Below are positions 5,806 to 6,053 of a stretch of 6,053 nucleotides of DNA, piece after piece (position 1 is the stretch's first letter; every line of letters starts with the position of its first letter). The notes beneath the pieces were generated by a model. The model did no database searches, was not told the DNA's origin, and saw only the letters and a list, made by a program, of their open reading frames with translations. A program made the translations under genes and the position numbers. Source of the DNA: a bacterium (GTDB lineage: Bacteria; Krumholzibacteriota; Krumholzibacteria; LZORAL124-64-63); NCBI GenBank assembly GCA_030592025.1, contig JAUUZX010000110.1:1-6053 (forward strand), given 5' to 3'.

Positions 5806-6053
5806 CTACTTCTCGAACAGCGCCCCGTCGATCTCGGGGTTCGACGTGAACTCCTCCACCTCGATGGTGCCGAAGAGCTCGTCGTCGTAGGTCAGGCGCA
5901 TGCTGGTGGCCATGTGGAACCCGCCCAGATCGCCGTAACCGTCCACGAACACCTTCTGGGTGACCGGAGCCTGGGTCATGGGTGAGACCCCGGGCTGCTG
6001 GACCATGGCGACCTGGCCGTCACCGTCCAGGAAGATGATCTGGTACCCGTCGC
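5806..6053 (-). CDS. C-terminal fragment of a lipoprotein-sorting-like (LolA/LppX-fold type) envelope protein
   Basis: The gene enters from the right edge; 81 complete residues are visible before the TAA stop at 5806-5808. The frame stays open to the edge (beginning DGYQIIFLDGDGQVAMVQ), so the ATG at 6006 is almost certainly internal. The ending, with DGYGDLGGFHMATSMRL and then IEVEEFTSNPEIDGALFEK, resembles the C-termini of outer-membrane lipoprotein-sorting-like domains. These typically describe a target state ('need for D/G-rich turn, then beta strands') and finish with N-P-x-I-D-x-x-L-F. The same ending occurs where such a domain is fused behind peptidase domains, so the full protein could be larger. 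Recognition is by general pattern from memory only. The reading frame is secure; the family call is moderate. Confidence 0.5.
   Translation of the reverse strand, partial: DGYQIIFLDGDGQVAMVQQPGVSPMTQAPVTQKVFVDGYGDLGGFHMATSMRLTYDDELFGTIEVEEFTSNPEIDGALFEK

Overview
The window is GC-rich (roughly two-thirds G+C by eye) and comes from a diderm bacterium: it encodes an outer-membrane Wzi-family beta-barrel protein and what looks like the end of a lipoprotein-sorting-like envelope protein. The phylum cannot be fixed from the sequence alone. Every supportable gene reads leftward (minus strand), and coding density is high except for one gap of about 470 bp.

Layout from right to left, in the direction of transcription. 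(1) 6053-5806: the last 81 residues of a gene entering from the right edge, with an envelope (LolA/lipoprotein-sorting-like) C-terminal signature. It is followed by a perfect 12-bp GC hairpin (5753-5780), a probable terminator. (2) 5805-5339: a gene-free stretch holding a candidate promoter, a nested 84-nt stem-loop with perfect 12-nt outer arms, an AT-rich patch with small palindromes, and a leader with overlapping, mutually exclusive GC hairpins just before a strong ribosome binding site. (3) 5338-5066: a 90-residue, extremely hydrophobic membrane protein. (4) 5069-3432: a Wzi-family outer-membrane protein, apparently starting at a CTG codon that overlaps the previous stop by 4 nt (CTGA). 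(5) 3431-3328: a short intergenic gap with a candidate promoter, an inverted repeat and a strong ribosome binding site. (6) 3327-97: a 1076-residue IcmF, the fused adenosylcobalamin-dependent isobutyryl-CoA mutase with its own G-protein chaperone domain. (7) 96-1: noncoding, with two copies of a 14-nt repeat core.

The small membrane protein and the Wzi-like protein look translationally coupled and probably act at the envelope. IcmF is a metabolic enzyme (carbon-skeleton rearrangement of short branched acyl-CoAs) with no visible functional link to them, and it probably has its own promoter. The most notable points are that IcmF lacks the C-terminal tail expected for the family, ending right beside a dispersed-repeat-like sequence, that its mutase domain carries a long insertion, and that the 84-nt stem-loop is unexplained. 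No clearly new multi-gene system is evident.
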